This document shows positions 16,657 to 25,332 of a DNA stretch of 64,000 nt, one piece after another. A model generated the notes under the pieces. The model had not been told where the DNA came from and did not search any database. It was given only the letters and a program-made list of their open reading frames with translations. Source of the DNA: CAZEPJ01 sp964514105 (GTDB taxonomy: Bacteria; Desulfobacterota; Desulfocorpusculales; Desulfocorpusculum); the NCBI GenBank assembly GCA_964514105.1, contig CAZEPJ010000014.1, positions 1 to 64,000 on the forward strand, written 5' to 3'. Each line of letters starts with the position of its first letter. Within the stretch, counting starts at the first letter, position 1. The position numbers and the translations under genes are program-made.

Positions 16657-16752
16657 CTTGAAGCCCGGCGGGCAGCCCGGCTCCTGCCGCCTCTCGGAGA
16701 TCCATTTCACGGCCTTGCGGATGGCCTCCCCCTGCGGTTGCAGCTCGCTCAC
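16573..16752 (-). CDS. Conserved 59-residue protein
   Basis: This small gene is below common length cut-offs. It starts at GTG 16752 after GGAGAGG and codes for 59 residues, including QGEAIRKAVKWISERRQ and KLIEEACVKFNLSPSDGEFL. The charged, helical, Trp-containing pattern looks strongly protein-like and I recall similar short proteins (QGEAIRRAVKWIS..) from deltaproteobacteria, without known function. A TATGGT is found at 16808-16803 on the same strand with a poor -35 (TTCCCC). It overlaps the 3' end of the hydrolase by 84 bp, tail to tail. Confidence 0.75.
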   Translation of the reverse strand: MSELQPQGEAIRKAVKWISERRQEPGCPPGFKLIEEACVKFNLSPSDGEFLQRFLKESS

Positions 16753-16920
16753 GAGTCACCTCTCCCGTCTGCTTTGACGCCGTGCACAACGCACTTGTGT
16801 CCACCATAGCACGAAGACCAGGCGTGGGGAACGGCGCCGGCGGCCTTGCCGCAGACATGCTGGCGCCGTATCCTTGCAATGGGGCGAGGAAGACCGGCTT
16901 GCGCGGACGGAGGACGCATC

Positions 16921-17607
16921 GTGACCAAGAAAGAGACGTTGCACATGCTGGCCGTCATGGCCCATCCCGATGACGCAGAGGTCTGGGCCGGGGGCACCCT
17001 GGCCAAGTTCGTCGACCGGGGCCACCGGGCCCATATCGCCGTCATGACCTATGGCCCCCACGATCCCCGCGGCGTGGAGGCGTTGGCCGGCGCCGCCAGA
17101 CTGGGGGCCACGGTCGATCTCCTGGGGCTGCGGGACACCGCCGTTCGCGATACGGACGAGGCGGCGGATCGACTGATGGCGGTGCTGGAACGGGAAATCC
17201 CCCGGATTGTCATCGTCCACAACCCCGACGATTCCCATCCGGACCACGAGGCCAGCTTTCTGGTGGCCCGTCGGGCGCTCATCCGCTGGTATGCGGGACC
17301 GCACCGCCCCCCGGCCATCCCCTCGGTGTACGCAGCGGGTACGTACCGGGGCATGGGCCTGCGGGGGCCCGTGGAGCTGGACACCTTCGTGGACGTCTCC
17401 CAGCAGTGGGACCGGAAGGCCCATGCCCTCCTGGCCCACGCGAGCCAGGGGCCCGAGCGATGGCTCCCCAGGCAGAAGGTCGCCCTCCAGGCCATGGGCG
17501 CAAGGGCGGGCTGCGAGCTGGCCGAGGGGTTTCGCCGCCTGGTGCTGTTCAGCGAGCCCGGCAGCCTTCCCCACCTGGACCCTGCCCTGCTTTGCGGCGA
17601 GGGATGA
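16921..17607 (+). CDS. PIG-L/LmbE family deacetylase
   Basis: This is a zinc-dependent N-acetylglucosamine-type deacetylase of about 228 residues. The metal site is AHPDDAE near the N-terminus and HPDHEA at about residue 103, as in the family. GTG 16921 lies 8 nt after GGAGG and gives TKKETLHMLAVMAHPDDAE; ATG 16945 is a possible shorter start. Homologues act on mycothiol or bacillithiol precursors, GlcNAc-PI or antibiotic intermediates; the substrate here is unknown. No other bacillithiol gene is adjacent. Confidence 0.85.
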   Translation: MTKKETLHMLAVMAHPDDAEVWAGGTLAKFVDRGHRAHIAVMTYGPHDPRGVEALAGAARLGATVDLLGLRDTAVRDTDEAADRLMAVLEREIPRIVIVHNPDDSHPDHEASFLVARRALIRWYAGPHRPPAIPSVYAAGTYRGMGLRGPVELDTFVDVSQQWDRKAHALLAHASQGPERWLPRQKVALQAMGARAGCELAEGFRRLVLFSEPGSLPHLDPALLCGEG

Positions 17608-17658
17608 CTCGGCCCGGAAGCGCCCGGGGGTCGGGTGCGACCGCCGCCCGGGCGCGCC

Positions 17659-17687
17659 TTGAGGGGCGGCGGCCGTTGTGCTATAAG
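17659..17687 (+). promoter_or_regulatory. Promoter of the 152-residue duplicated-domain gene
   Basis: TTGAGG (17659-17664) and TATAAG (17682-17687) are 17 bp apart, 36 bp before the start codon. Confidence 0.6.
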
Positions 17688-17723
17688 TGGCGCTGCCATC
17701 CAGCCAGCAAAGGGGGCGGGTCC

Positions 17724-18182
17724 ATGTCGCTGAGGATCGACAAGGTGAGGCGGGGGGCCGAGATCTTCCTGACCGACGGCAGCCGCCTGGCGGGGACGTT
17801 CTTTCTGTCTCCGAACTCTCCCACCAGACCCGGCGGGGAACGGGTGAGCGAACTCCTCTCGGGGCGGACCCCCTTTCTGCCGTTTCACCTCAGGGACGGC
17901 GACGTGGTCTTCGTGCAGAAGGAGGCCATGTCCCGGGTCCTGCTGGAACAGCGGGAAGTGGATGAGAATCTGCCCTATCTCCAGAAGGCCGGCGTCCTCG
18001 TCCACCTCCTGTCCGGAGAGACCCTGGAGGGGAGCGTGTACCTGGACCTCCCCCAGGATCGCTCCCGCCTGTCCGATTTCCTCAACCAGTGCCTCGGGTT
18101 CTTCTACCTGGAGGCCGGCGACGCCCAGTATTTGGTCAACCCCAGCTGCGTGAAGATGGTCCGCCCCGCGGGCGGGCGCTGA
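17724..18182 (+). CDS. Protein of unknown function with an internal duplication
   Basis: This unrecognised protein has 152 residues and no signal peptide. Two halves look alike: EIFLTDGSRLAGTFFLSP (about residues 13-30) and VHLLSGETLEGSVYLDLP (about 93-110). Each is followed by a segment with S..LN or S.LL and an F-L..G...YLV or F.LRDGDVVFV strand. Each half could be a small beta-barrel, Sm-like or PilZ-like in size. It is convergent with pilT, so a link to twitching motility is possible but not shown. It has its own promoter. Confidence 0.72.
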   Translation: MSLRIDKVRRGAEIFLTDGSRLAGTFFLSPNSPTRPGGERVSELLSGRTPFLPFHLRDGDVVFVQKEAMSRVLLEQREVDENLPYLQKAGVLVHLLSGETLEGSVYLDLPQDRSRLSDFLNQCLGFFYLEAGDAQYLVNPSCVKMVRPAGGR

Positions 18183-18218
18183 GGGCAGCCCGCGGGGCCC
18201 GCCCCCCTGCCTCCCGCC

Positions 18219-19295
18219 TCACGCCCAGACCTCCGGCGGCTCCTTGAGGAACTGTGCGAACTTCTCCTTGTCCATGGCCTTGCTGTACGCCTCCTCGGCG
18301 TCGATCCACTTCTTGTTGAGGAGGCCCAGGATCGTATCGTCCATGGTCTGCATGCCGTACTTCTTCCCGGTCTGGATGACCGAGGTAATCTGGTAGGTCT
18401 TGGCCTCGCGAATGAGGTTTGCGACCGCCGGCGTCACCACCATCATCTCCAGGGCCGCACATCGGCCCTTGGTGTCCCGCCGTTTGAACAGGGTCTGGCA
18501 GATCACCGCCTTGAGGGTCTCGGAGAGGGAAACACGAATCTGGGGTTGCTGCTCCGACGGAAACACGTCGATGATGCGGTCCACGGTCTTGGTGGCGCTC
18601 TGGGTGTGAAGGGTGGAGAAGACCAGGTGTCCCGTGGCCGCGGCCTCCAGCGCCAGGGCGATGGTCTCCAGGTCTCGCATCTCCCCCACCAGGATGATGT
18701 CGGGGTCCTCTCGAAGGGCCGCCCGCAGGGCCGTGGCAAAGGAACGGGTGTGCGCCCCCACCTCCCGGTGGCTGATGTGGCAGCCCTGACTCTTGTGCAC
18801 GAACTCGATGGGGTCCTCCACGGTGATCACGTGGTCCCGGCGGTTCTTGTTGGCATGATCGATGATGGCGGCCAGGGTGGTGGATTTTCCGCTGCCCGTG
18901 GGGCCGGTCACCAGGACCAATCCCTTGTCCAGCATGGCCAGCTTCTTGAGAAGGGGAGGGAGCCCCATGTCGTCAATGGTCTGGATCTTGCTTGGAATGA
19001 CCCGGAAGACCGCCCCCACCCCGTGTTTCTGCACATAGTAATTGGCCCGAAACCGGGCCACGCCCGGGATCTCGTACCCGAAATCCAGGTCCCCCGTCTC
19101 CTGGAAGGCCTTGACCTTCTCCTCGGGGGTGATCTCGAAGAGCATGGCCCGCAGCTCCTCGTCATCCAGGGTCTTGTACTTGATCCGTTCCAACTCCCCG
19201 CGGATCCGCAGGATGGGCTGGGCCCCGGTCTCCAGGTGGAGATCCGACGCGCCGTGATCCAGCATGAGCTTGAAGAAGGCGTCGATCTTGGCCAT
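18219..19295 (-). CDS. pilT: Type IV pilus retraction ATPase PilT
   Basis: This hexameric ATPase of 358 residues powers pilus retraction and twitching motility at the inner membrane. It has the full set of PilT motifs: N-terminal ASDLHLETG, Walker A GPTGSGKSTT (about 130-139), Asp box ITVEDPIEF, Walker B IILVGEMRDLET and His box HLVFSTLHTQSA. The length is normal. No other pil gene is nearby, so it stands apart from the main pilus cluster. Confidence 0.95.
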   Translation of the reverse strand: MAKIDAFFKLMLDHGASDLHLETGAQPILRIRGELERIKYKTLDDEELRAMLFEITPEEKVKAFQETGDLDFGYEIPGVARFRANYYVQKHGVGAVFRVIPSKIQTIDDMGLPPLLKKLAMLDKGLVLVTGPTGSGKSTTLAAIIDHANKNRRDHVITVEDPIEFVHKSQGCHISHREVGAHTRSFATALRAALREDPDIILVGEMRDLETIALALEAAATGHLVFSTLHTQSATKTVDRIIDVFPSEQQPQIRVSLSETLKAVICQTLFKRRDTKGRCAALEMMVVTPAVANLIREAKTYQITSVIQTGKKYGMQTMDDTILGLLNKKWIDAEEAYSKAMDKEKFAQFLKEPPEVWA

Positions 19296-19503
19296 GGTGG
19301 GGGCCCTCCAGAAACCCGGTCCGCCGACGGGAAGAGATTGTGCCTCGTGCAGCGGTCGCGGTCAAGGGGTCGCGGGGCGGCGGGCCCCTTGGCGACCCTC
19401 GATTCTACACAAGGGCCCGGCGCCGGGCGATGGACGGGGAGGACCGGAGGGTCGTTGCGCCGCCCCGGGCTCAGGGACTACCATACGGGGCGGGGGGGTG
19501 CAC

Positions 19504-20148
19504 ATGTTCAAGATCGACCTGCACGTTCACACCGCGTTGGGCGGCGACTCCCTACTGGATCCCCGGGAATTGGTCCCTCTGGCGCGCGCTGCGGGGCTGG
19601 ACGCCCTGTGCGTCACCGAGCACCATTCGTTCTTCCTCAGCCAACCGCTGGAGGAGATCCACCGGGAGGCCGGCTTCCCCATCTTTCGCGGCCTGGAGTA
19701 CCACGCCGCCGAGGGGCACCTGCTGGTCTTCGGCGTGAAGGCGGGGCCCGCCGATCTCCCCCGCAACCTTCCCATGCAGGAGGCGGTCCACTGGGTGAAC
19801 GGGCGAGGCGGGGTGGCGGTCCCGGCGCACCCGTATCAGAGGGACCTCCTGGGCGGGGCCCTGGGAGATCGGGTGCTGGGGCTGCGGGGCTTGACGGCCC
19901 TGGAAACCATCAACGGAAGCCTGTCCGTCGAGGATAACCGCAGGGCCATGGACGCGGCCGCCCGACTGGGCGTCGCCGGCATCGGAGGCTCCGATGCCCA
20001 CGGCCCGGGGGTCCTGGGCCGGGCCTTCACCGGATTCCCCGAGCCCTTCCGGACCATGGATGGACTGCTGGGAGCCCTGCGCGCGGGACGCTTCTTTCCG
20101 ACGTGGAACGGGCGCTGGGGCCGTGGGGCTGGGCCCCCCCCTCCCTGA
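19504..20148 (+). CDS. PHP-domain metal-dependent phosphoesterase
   Basis: This cytoplasmic protein of about 214 residues has the polymerase and histidinol phosphatase fold. Metal ligands can be read in DLHVHTALGGDS (residues 5-16), VTEHH (about 38), the Glu in RGLEYHA, HP in VPAHPY and the C-terminal GGSDAHGP. It resembles the YciV/RNase AM-like short PHP proteins that hydrolyse phosphodiesters. The run of G before ATG 19504 can act as Shine-Dalgarno. The substrate is not predictable. Confidence 0.82.
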   Translation: MFKIDLHVHTALGGDSLLDPRELVPLARAAGLDALCVTEHHSFFLSQPLEEIHREAGFPIFRGLEYHAAEGHLLVFGVKAGPADLPRNLPMQEAVHWVNGRGGVAVPAHPYQRDLLGGALGDRVLGLRGLTALETINGSLSVEDNRRAMDAAARLGVAGIGGSDAHGPGVLGRAFTGFPEPFRTMDGLLGALRAGRFFPTWNGRWGRGAGPPPP

Positions 20149-20217
20149 ATGGTCAGGTGGACTGACGCCCTCGGCTGGGGTCATCCGTCGCCCCTCAGGG
20201 CCGCCGCGGGCGGCCCG

Positions 20218-20997
20218 CTACGGACGTCCTTTGCCGCCCGGGCGCCTCCCGGGCCCGCCGTAGCCCGCATAGGCCTGCGCGATCTCCAGGAAGCGCCTGG
20301 CCTCATCCCCGGCCACCTCCAGGGCCGTATCCGTCCAGTGACGCCTTCGGACGGCCACCCGGCAGAAATCCCCTGCCGCCCCGCAGATCCGTTGGGTACT
20401 GTCCTCGGGCCCCTGGGTCCAGCGCGTCCCCGAGGGGAGGGTGAGCTCCAGCCTGGGCACCTCCGGGGGAAGGGGGATGCCGTTGATCTGATAGGCCCAG
20501 GGCCGAGCCAGAAAGGCCAGCAGCGCCACATGGCGCAGGCGGTCCGTGTCCTCGGGCGCGACCCCCACCGCATCGAAACAGTCCAGGCCGTGGGCCCAGG
20601 TCTCCATGAGGCGGGCCGTGGCGAAGGCCCTGGCTCCCATGGGCATGGCAAACCAGGGGAGCCGCTCCTTGGGGTCTCGCCTGGCGAGCTCCTCCAGCTC
20701 CACGCGGCGCGCATCCCGCCACCAGGACAGGACGCCGGCCGGGTCCATGGCCCGCCCCCGCTCCAGCCCCAGGTCGTTGAACCCCATCAGCACCTTGCGG
20801 GCCACATCGAACGGGGTTTGGTCCCCGCGCATGACCTGAACGGCCACCCCATCGATGTGGGCCAGATGGGAGATGCAATCCCTCACGGACCACCCCTCCG
20901 CCGGCGTGGGGAGTTCCCACTGGGCATGGCTCAACCCGCTCACCAAGGCATCCAGCGCCTCCTGCTCCGCCTTGAGATCCTCCAGGATCTCCCTCAT
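20218..20997 (-). CDS. DinB-fold protein, TIGR03084/mycothiol maleylpyruvate isomerase-like
   Basis: This is a 259-residue two-domain protein. The N-terminal four-helix bundle has the pattern WSVRDCISHLAHIDGVAVQV with metal-binding His positions and METWAHGLDCFDAVG further on; the C-terminal half has GIPLPPEVPRLELTLPSG and a conserved Cys/Arg block CGAAGDFCRVAVRRRH. This matches the TIGR03084 subset, whose reactions are unknown; related enzymes are thiol-dependent transferases. ATG 20997 follows GGAGGGG; a longer frame upstream has repetitive intergenic sequence and is rejected. Confidence 0.75.
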   Translation of the reverse strand: MREILEDLKAEQEALDALVSGLSHAQWELPTPAEGWSVRDCISHLAHIDGVAVQVMRGDQTPFDVARKVLMGFNDLGLERGRAMDPAGVLSWWRDARRVELEELARRDPKERLPWFAMPMGARAFATARLMETWAHGLDCFDAVGVAPEDTDRLRHVALLAFLARPWAYQINGIPLPPEVPRLELTLPSGTRWTQGPEDSTQRICGAAGDFCRVAVRRRHWTDTALEVAGDEARRFLEIAQAYAGYGGPGRRPGGKGRP

Positions 20998-21059
20998 GGC
21001 GTCACCCCTCCTGCCCCCCCGCCCAATCGTGATTGGCGGGTCGTGTCGTGGAAGATCGT

Positions 21060-21180
21060 CGGGCGTTGGGCGTGTGCGCGGTTCATGTGGACGTCGGACG
21101 CCCCGCCCCGTGGAACCCGACGAACCCATGGACCCGGGCAACCCAAGCAACCCAATTAACCCGCCAAGCCCGTGTCACCC
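21060..21180. repeat. Intergenic segment with ACCCAAGCA-type heptad repeats
   Basis: This part of the 250-bp gap upstream of the DinB-like gene contains a run of degenerate heptads (GCAACCCAAGCAACCCAATT). Similar runs occur at 51880-51932 and 54690-54722. The upstream parts of those two copies match each other well, but this copy shares only short words with them (CGTGATTGGCG, GTTGGGCG). Confidence 0.45.
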
Positions 21181-21247
21181 CCTTCCCGGTCCACCCCTTC
21201 CCCACTCCCGCTCCGTTGCCGGTTGCCCGTTGCCTGCCGCCTGCCCC

Positions 21248-22393
21248 TCACAGCCCCACCAGCCGGCCGATGATCTCCTTCTGGATCTCGGATGTGCCCC
21301 CGCCGATGGGCTGGATCCGCATGTCCCGCCAGATCCGCTGCACCGGATACTCCATCATGTATCCGTATCCGCCGTGGATCTGGATGCACTGGTCCGCAAC
21401 GTCCACGGCCGTCTCGCAGGCGAAGATCTTGCACATGGCCACCTCCTTGCGGCATTCCCGCCCGTGGACGTGAAGCCAGATGGTGTGATACACGAGCTGC
21501 CGGGCCGCCTCGATGCGGGTCAGCATGTCCGCGAACTTGTGTCGTGTCACCTGGAATCGGCCGATGGGGCGTCCGAAGGCATGGCGCTGCTTGGAGTACT
21601 CCAGGGTCAGCTCCACGCAGGCCTGGGCCGCTGCCACAGAGCCCACGGCCATGACGAGCCGCTCGGTCTGGAAGCCGTGCATGATCTGGTAGAATCCCTG
21701 ACGTTCCTGCCCCACCAGGTTGGACAGAGGGACCCGCACCTCCTCGAAGATCAGCTCCCCCGTGTCAGAGGTACGCCACCCCAGCTTGTCCAGCTTGCGG
21801 CTCACCTGGAATCCGGGCGTTCCCTTGTCCACGATGATCTGGGTGATCCCCTGATGCCCGCGCTCGGGGTCGGTCTTGCACGCCACCACGTAAAAATCCG
21901 CCCGCACCCCGTTGGTGATGAAGGTCTTGGATCCGTTGATGACCCACTGGTCCCCCTCGCGCCGGGCCCGGGTCAGGAGCCCGCCCACGTCCGATCCGGC
22001 GTTGGGTTCCGTCACGGCGTAGGCCCCCACCAGCTTGCCCTGGATCCCCGGCACCAGGTACCTTTCCTTGATCTCCCGAGAGCCGAAGCTGGCCAAAGCG
22101 GGCAGGGCTACGAAGGCGTGGAGCCCCAGGCCCGCGCTCACCCCTCCCGACCCGCATCGGGCCAGTGCCTCGGACAGGACCGCGTGATAGCGGAAATCCC
22201 CCCCCGCCCCCCCGTACTCCTCGGGGAAGCCCCCCGCGAAGAACCCCAGTTCCCCCGCCCTGGCGTACAGCCCCAACGGGAACTCACCGGCCGCCTCCCA
22301 ATCGTCGGCGTGGGGTCGAAGCTCCGCCGCAACCCATCGGGAGGCCTGCTCCCTGAAGATCCGATGCTCCTCCTCGAAAAGCCACTCGCTCAT
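21248..22393 (-). CDS. Acyl-CoA dehydrogenase
   Basis: This is an FAD enzyme of 381 residues, the usual length. Blocks include AYAVTEPNAGSD (FAD and substrate), the C-terminal HGGYGYMMEYPVQR and GGGTSEIQKEIIGR. The position of the catalytic Glu in medium-chain enzymes (YEGT) is GGGT here, but an acidic residue is present in FQTERLVMAVG, the location used by isovaleryl-CoA and long-chain enzymes. This suggests a branched-chain or related substrate, by inference. ATG 22393 follows GAGGGAGG. No ETF or thiolase gene is adjacent. Confidence 0.88.
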   Translation of the reverse strand: MSEWLFEEEHRIFREQASRWVAAELRPHADDWEAAGEFPLGLYARAGELGFFAGGFPEEYGGAGGDFRYHAVLSEALARCGSGGVSAGLGLHAFVALPALASFGSREIKERYLVPGIQGKLVGAYAVTEPNAGSDVGGLLTRARREGDQWVINGSKTFITNGVRADFYVVACKTDPERGHQGITQIIVDKGTPGFQVSRKLDKLGWRTSDTGELIFEEVRVPLSNLVGQERQGFYQIMHGFQTERLVMAVGSVAAAQACVELTLEYSKQRHAFGRPIGRFQVTRHKFADMLTRIEAARQLVYHTIWLHVHGRECRKEVAMCKIFACETAVDVADQCIQIHGGYGYMMEYPVQRIWRDMRIQPIGGGTSEIQKEIIGRLVGL

Positions 22394-22482
22394 GCCGCCC
22401 TCCCTCTGGAGTGGATCAGGGACGTGATTCGTGCTCATCGACGGCCCGCTTGCGACGCGCGACCTGCGACCCGGGAAGATAC

Positions 22483-23673
22483 TCACAGTCCGTGGATGGG
22501 AAAGACCTCCTTTCGGATGTAGGTGACCACCCGATGGGCCTCGGCCATGGCCCTTTCCTTGAGCTCCCCCTCCGTGCGATACGGGTAGTCGCGGAGGCTC
22601 CCCACCTCCATCTCCGGACCGAACATCATGCCCCCCACGAGGCCAGCGAACTCGTCCCTGGGCTCCACGTCGTTGAGGATGGCCCAGGCCAGGGTCCAGC
22701 ACCGGGCGGTCCGGAACAGGTCGTACCCCCCCCCGCCCAGGGCCAGAACCCTGGGGCACAGGGCGGCGATCTCCCGAACGCAGTGCTGATACCCGTTGTT
22801 GGTGAGCTTCATGTGGGTCAAGGGGTCGGAGATGAGGGTGTCGGCCCCCAGCACGGCCACGATGAGGTCCGGCGAGAACGTCCTGACCAGGGGGGGGACC
22901 ACGGCGTCGAAGGCGCAGGCGTACACCTCATCGTCCGTGCCGGGCTCCAGGGGGACGTTGACGTTGAACCCCACGCCCTCCCCCGCTCCGATCTCCGTCT
23001 CCCATCCCCCCCGGGGATAAAGGGTCCGGCCGGTCTCGTGGAGGGATATGACCAGGGCCCGGGGATCCGTGTAGAAACCCTCCTGCACGCCGTTTCCGTG
23101 GTGGGCGTCGCAGTCGATGTAGGCCACCCGCTTTCCCCTGCCCAGGGCCACCCTCATGGCCACGGCGATGTCGTTGATGTAGCAGAACCCCTCGGCATGG
23201 CCCGGCATGGCATGATGGAACCCCCCATAGGGGTTGAAGGCCACATCCGCAGTCCCGTCCAGGATCCCGACCATGGCGCCGTGAGTCCCCCCCGCGCTTC
23301 GGAGGGCCCAGTCATACATGCCCAGGATGATGGGGTTGTCCTCGGTGCCCAGGCCGTGCCAGACCACCTCGACCCCCCCCTGCCCCCGGCTGGCCGCCTT
23401 CAGGACGCGCAGGTATTCCGCATCGTGAAACAGGGCGAGGAGCGAAGGATCGATGGGCTCGGGCGAAAGGACGGTCATCCAGGGGTGCCCCATGAGCCCG
23501 TAGCGCCAGCACAGGTCCACGGTCTTGAGGCCCCGCTCGGGTTTGAGGGGATGGCCGTGGCCCAAATCAAACCGCGCCATCTCGTCCGAGTGGACCAGGA
23601 TCGACCGGAAGGACGAAGGCCCCGCCCCAGAGGGGGCCTGATCTCTGAGGCCGCGGGAGACCCACTGGCTCAT
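22483..23673 (-). CDS. Histone deacetylase family protein (AcuC/HDAC-like amidohydrolase)
   Basis: This is a zinc amidohydrolase of 396 residues. Catalytic and metal motifs are HDAEYL early, GGFHHAMPGHAEGFCYIND, YIDCDAHHGNGVQ, SLHETG and GADTLISDPL; the pattern is that of class I HDAC/AcuC proteins. Bacterial members deacetylate acetyl-CoA synthetase, acetoin-linked proteins or polyamines. The neighbouring acyl-CoA dehydrogenase hints at acyl-CoA metabolism. ATG 23673 follows AGGAG. It has its own promoter at 23708-23737. Confidence 0.85.
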   Translation of the reverse strand: MSQWVSRGLRDQAPSGAGPSSFRSILVHSDEMARFDLGHGHPLKPERGLKTVDLCWRYGLMGHPWMTVLSPEPIDPSLLALFHDAEYLRVLKAASRGQGGVEVVWHGLGTEDNPIILGMYDWALRSAGGTHGAMVGILDGTADVAFNPYGGFHHAMPGHAEGFCYINDIAVAMRVALGRGKRVAYIDCDAHHGNGVQEGFYTDPRALVISLHETGRTLYPRGGWETEIGAGEGVGFNVNVPLEPGTDDEVYACAFDAVVPPLVRTFSPDLIVAVLGADTLISDPLTHMKLTNNGYQHCVREIAALCPRVLALGGGGYDLFRTARCWTLAWAILNDVEPRDEFAGLVGGMMFGPEMEVGSLRDYPYRTEGELKERAMAEAHRVVTYIRKEVFPIHGL

Positions 23674-23707
23674 GTTCGACTCCTGGATGACCGGCGCGCC
23701 GACGGGG

Positions 23708-23737
23708 AATCTAGCAGACACCCTGCAAAGGGGTCAA
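23708..23737 (-). promoter_or_regulatory. Promoter of the HDAC-like gene
   Basis: On the minus strand TTGACC (23737-23732) and TAGATT (23713-23708) are 18 bp apart, 34 bp before the start codon. Confidence 0.65.
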
Positions 23738-23740
23738 CGC

Positions 23741-23778
23741 AAAAGGTTGTCCCCTTGGCCTTGGGGGGGACCTTTTCT
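23741..23778 (-). terminator. Possible terminator of the mtaB transcript
   Basis: An imperfect hairpin (AAAAGGTCCCC against GGGGACAACCTTTT with a 2-nt bulge) ends in CCTTTT on the minus strand, 180 bp after mtaB and just before the HDAC promoter. The T-run is short. Confidence 0.4.
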
Positions 23779-23958
23779 TGTCTTGCAGGCGGGATCGCCC
23801 GAGGCATGCCCCCGGGGCCGACCGAGGCGGGAGGCCACCCCGCCCTTGGCGGGACTGCCAGGCGGCCCGTGCGGACCCGGGAGGCAGATCCTCTCATGTG
23901 CGCTTCCACGCGACGTCGCGCCGCCCCCCCCAGAAGGCCCACCCCCGGGTCGGCCCGG

Positions 23959-25332
23959 TCAATGCCCCTGGGGGTTGGGGACCGGCGTTCCTACCAGGCA
24001 AGGACCCTCCACCCCCTCCATGCGGAACGGGACGATCCGGTTGCAGAGCCCCTGCCCGCCGGGTCCCATGACCCGCAGGTAGTTGTGGGTGAGCCCCTGC
24101 ATCCACGTGCGCCGGCCCTGGGCAGGACCCTCCACCAGCACGGGAAGCGTCCGGCCCACAAAGGCGGCCATGGCCCCCTGACGGCGAGACAGGGACAGGT
24201 CGCGGAGCCGTTGGGCCCGGGACTTCACAACGGGGGGCGCCACCCGCCCTGCCAGGTCGGCTGCTGGCGTCCCGGGCCGCGGGGAATACGGAAAGACGTG
24301 GAGGTATGCAAAGGGCATCTCCTCCACGAAGGCCAGGGTCCGGAGGAACCGATCCTCGGACTCGCCGGGAAAGCCCACGATGACGTCGCATCCCAGGGTG
24401 AGATCCGGCACCTGGGACATTGCCTGCCGCACCCGCTCCCGGTACTGGGCCGCTGTGTAAGGCCGGTTCATCCGCGCCAGGATCTCGTCATCGCCGCTCT
24501 GGAGGGGGAGGTGGAGGTGGGGGCAGACCCGACCCGACCTGCCGAGCAGGGTCAGCAAGGGGGTCTCCACCTCCAGCGGCTCAATGGAACTCAGGCGGAT
24601 GCGCGGTATGCCGCAGGAATCGAGCACGCGGTGGAGGAGCTCCGTCAGGTTGCAGGCGGGGATCAGATCGCGCCCGTAGTGGCCCAGATGAATTCCGGTG
24701 AGGACCACCTCCTGAACGCCGGCGCGCTCCATAAGGCGGATCTCGTCAAGGACCGACTGGACCGGGCGCGAGCGGCCGGGTCCCCGGGCGCGTGGGACGA
24801 TGCAATAGGTGCACAAGGCATCGCAGCCGTCCTGGACTTTGAGGAACGCCCGGGTGCGGCCGGGGAGATGGTCCACCCCGGCGCCCCACGGCGCCATCCG
24901 GACCGCCTCCGTGGGCCGCCTTTGCAGCCGGCGCCCCAAGAGGACCTGCGTGGCCAGCGCGGGCAGGGCGTCCCTGTCCCGGACCCCGACCACCCCGTCC
25001 ACCTCTGGCATGGCCCGAAGGGATGCGGGGTCCACCTCGGCCTGACATCCCGTGACCAGGAGCACGGCGTGGGGGTTCTCCCCGCGGAGGCGTCGGATGA
25101 GCTGGCGGTTCTGCCGGTCTGCGGAGCGGGTCACCGTGCAACTGTGGACCACCACCAGGTCCGCCTCCTGCCCCGCCTGGCACATGGCCAGTCCCGCATC
25201 GGCCAGCGCCTTGGCCAGCACCGCCGCATCGTACTGGTTGACCTTGCAGCCCAGGGTTCGGATGGCAACCCGGGGGGGGCCCCATCCGGCTGCCCGGTCC
25301 GTGCGCCTCACCCCTCCGCCTCCGCGTCCCAT
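23959..25332 (-). CDS. mtaB: tRNA methylthiotransferase MtaB
   Basis: This radical SAM enzyme of 457 residues adds a methylthio group to N6-threonylcarbamoyl-A37 of tRNA. The UPF0004 domain opens with VAIRTLGCKVNQYDA (MtaB-type GCKVNQ rather than MiaB's GCQMN). The three N-domain Cys are in GCKVNQ, HSCTVTRSAD and VTGCQAEVDP. The SAM cluster motif is CDALCTYC. A C-terminal TRAM-like region follows. It overlaps the end of mnmA by 25 bp, so two tRNA modification genes are coupled. The first 20 residues (MGRGGGGVRR..) are not typical and a later start is possible. Confidence 0.9.
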   Translation of the reverse strand: MGRGGGGVRRTDRAAGWGPPRVAIRTLGCKVNQYDAAVLAKALADAGLAMCQAGQEADLVVVHSCTVTRSADRQNRQLIRRLRGENPHAVLLVTGCQAEVDPASLRAMPEVDGVVGVRDRDALPALATQVLLGRRLQRRPTEAVRMAPWGAGVDHLPGRTRAFLKVQDGCDALCTYCIVPRARGPGRSRPVQSVLDEIRLMERAGVQEVVLTGIHLGHYGRDLIPACNLTELLHRVLDSCGIPRIRLSSIEPLEVETPLLTLLGRSGRVCPHLHLPLQSGDDEILARMNRPYTAAQYRERVRQAMSQVPDLTLGCDVIVGFPGESEDRFLRTLAFVEEMPFAYLHVFPYSPRPGTPAADLAGRVAPPVVKSRAQRLRDLSLSRRQGAMAAFVGRTLPVLVEGPAQGRRTWMQGLTHNYLRVMGPGGQGLCNRIVPFRMEGVEGPCLVGTPVPNPQGH

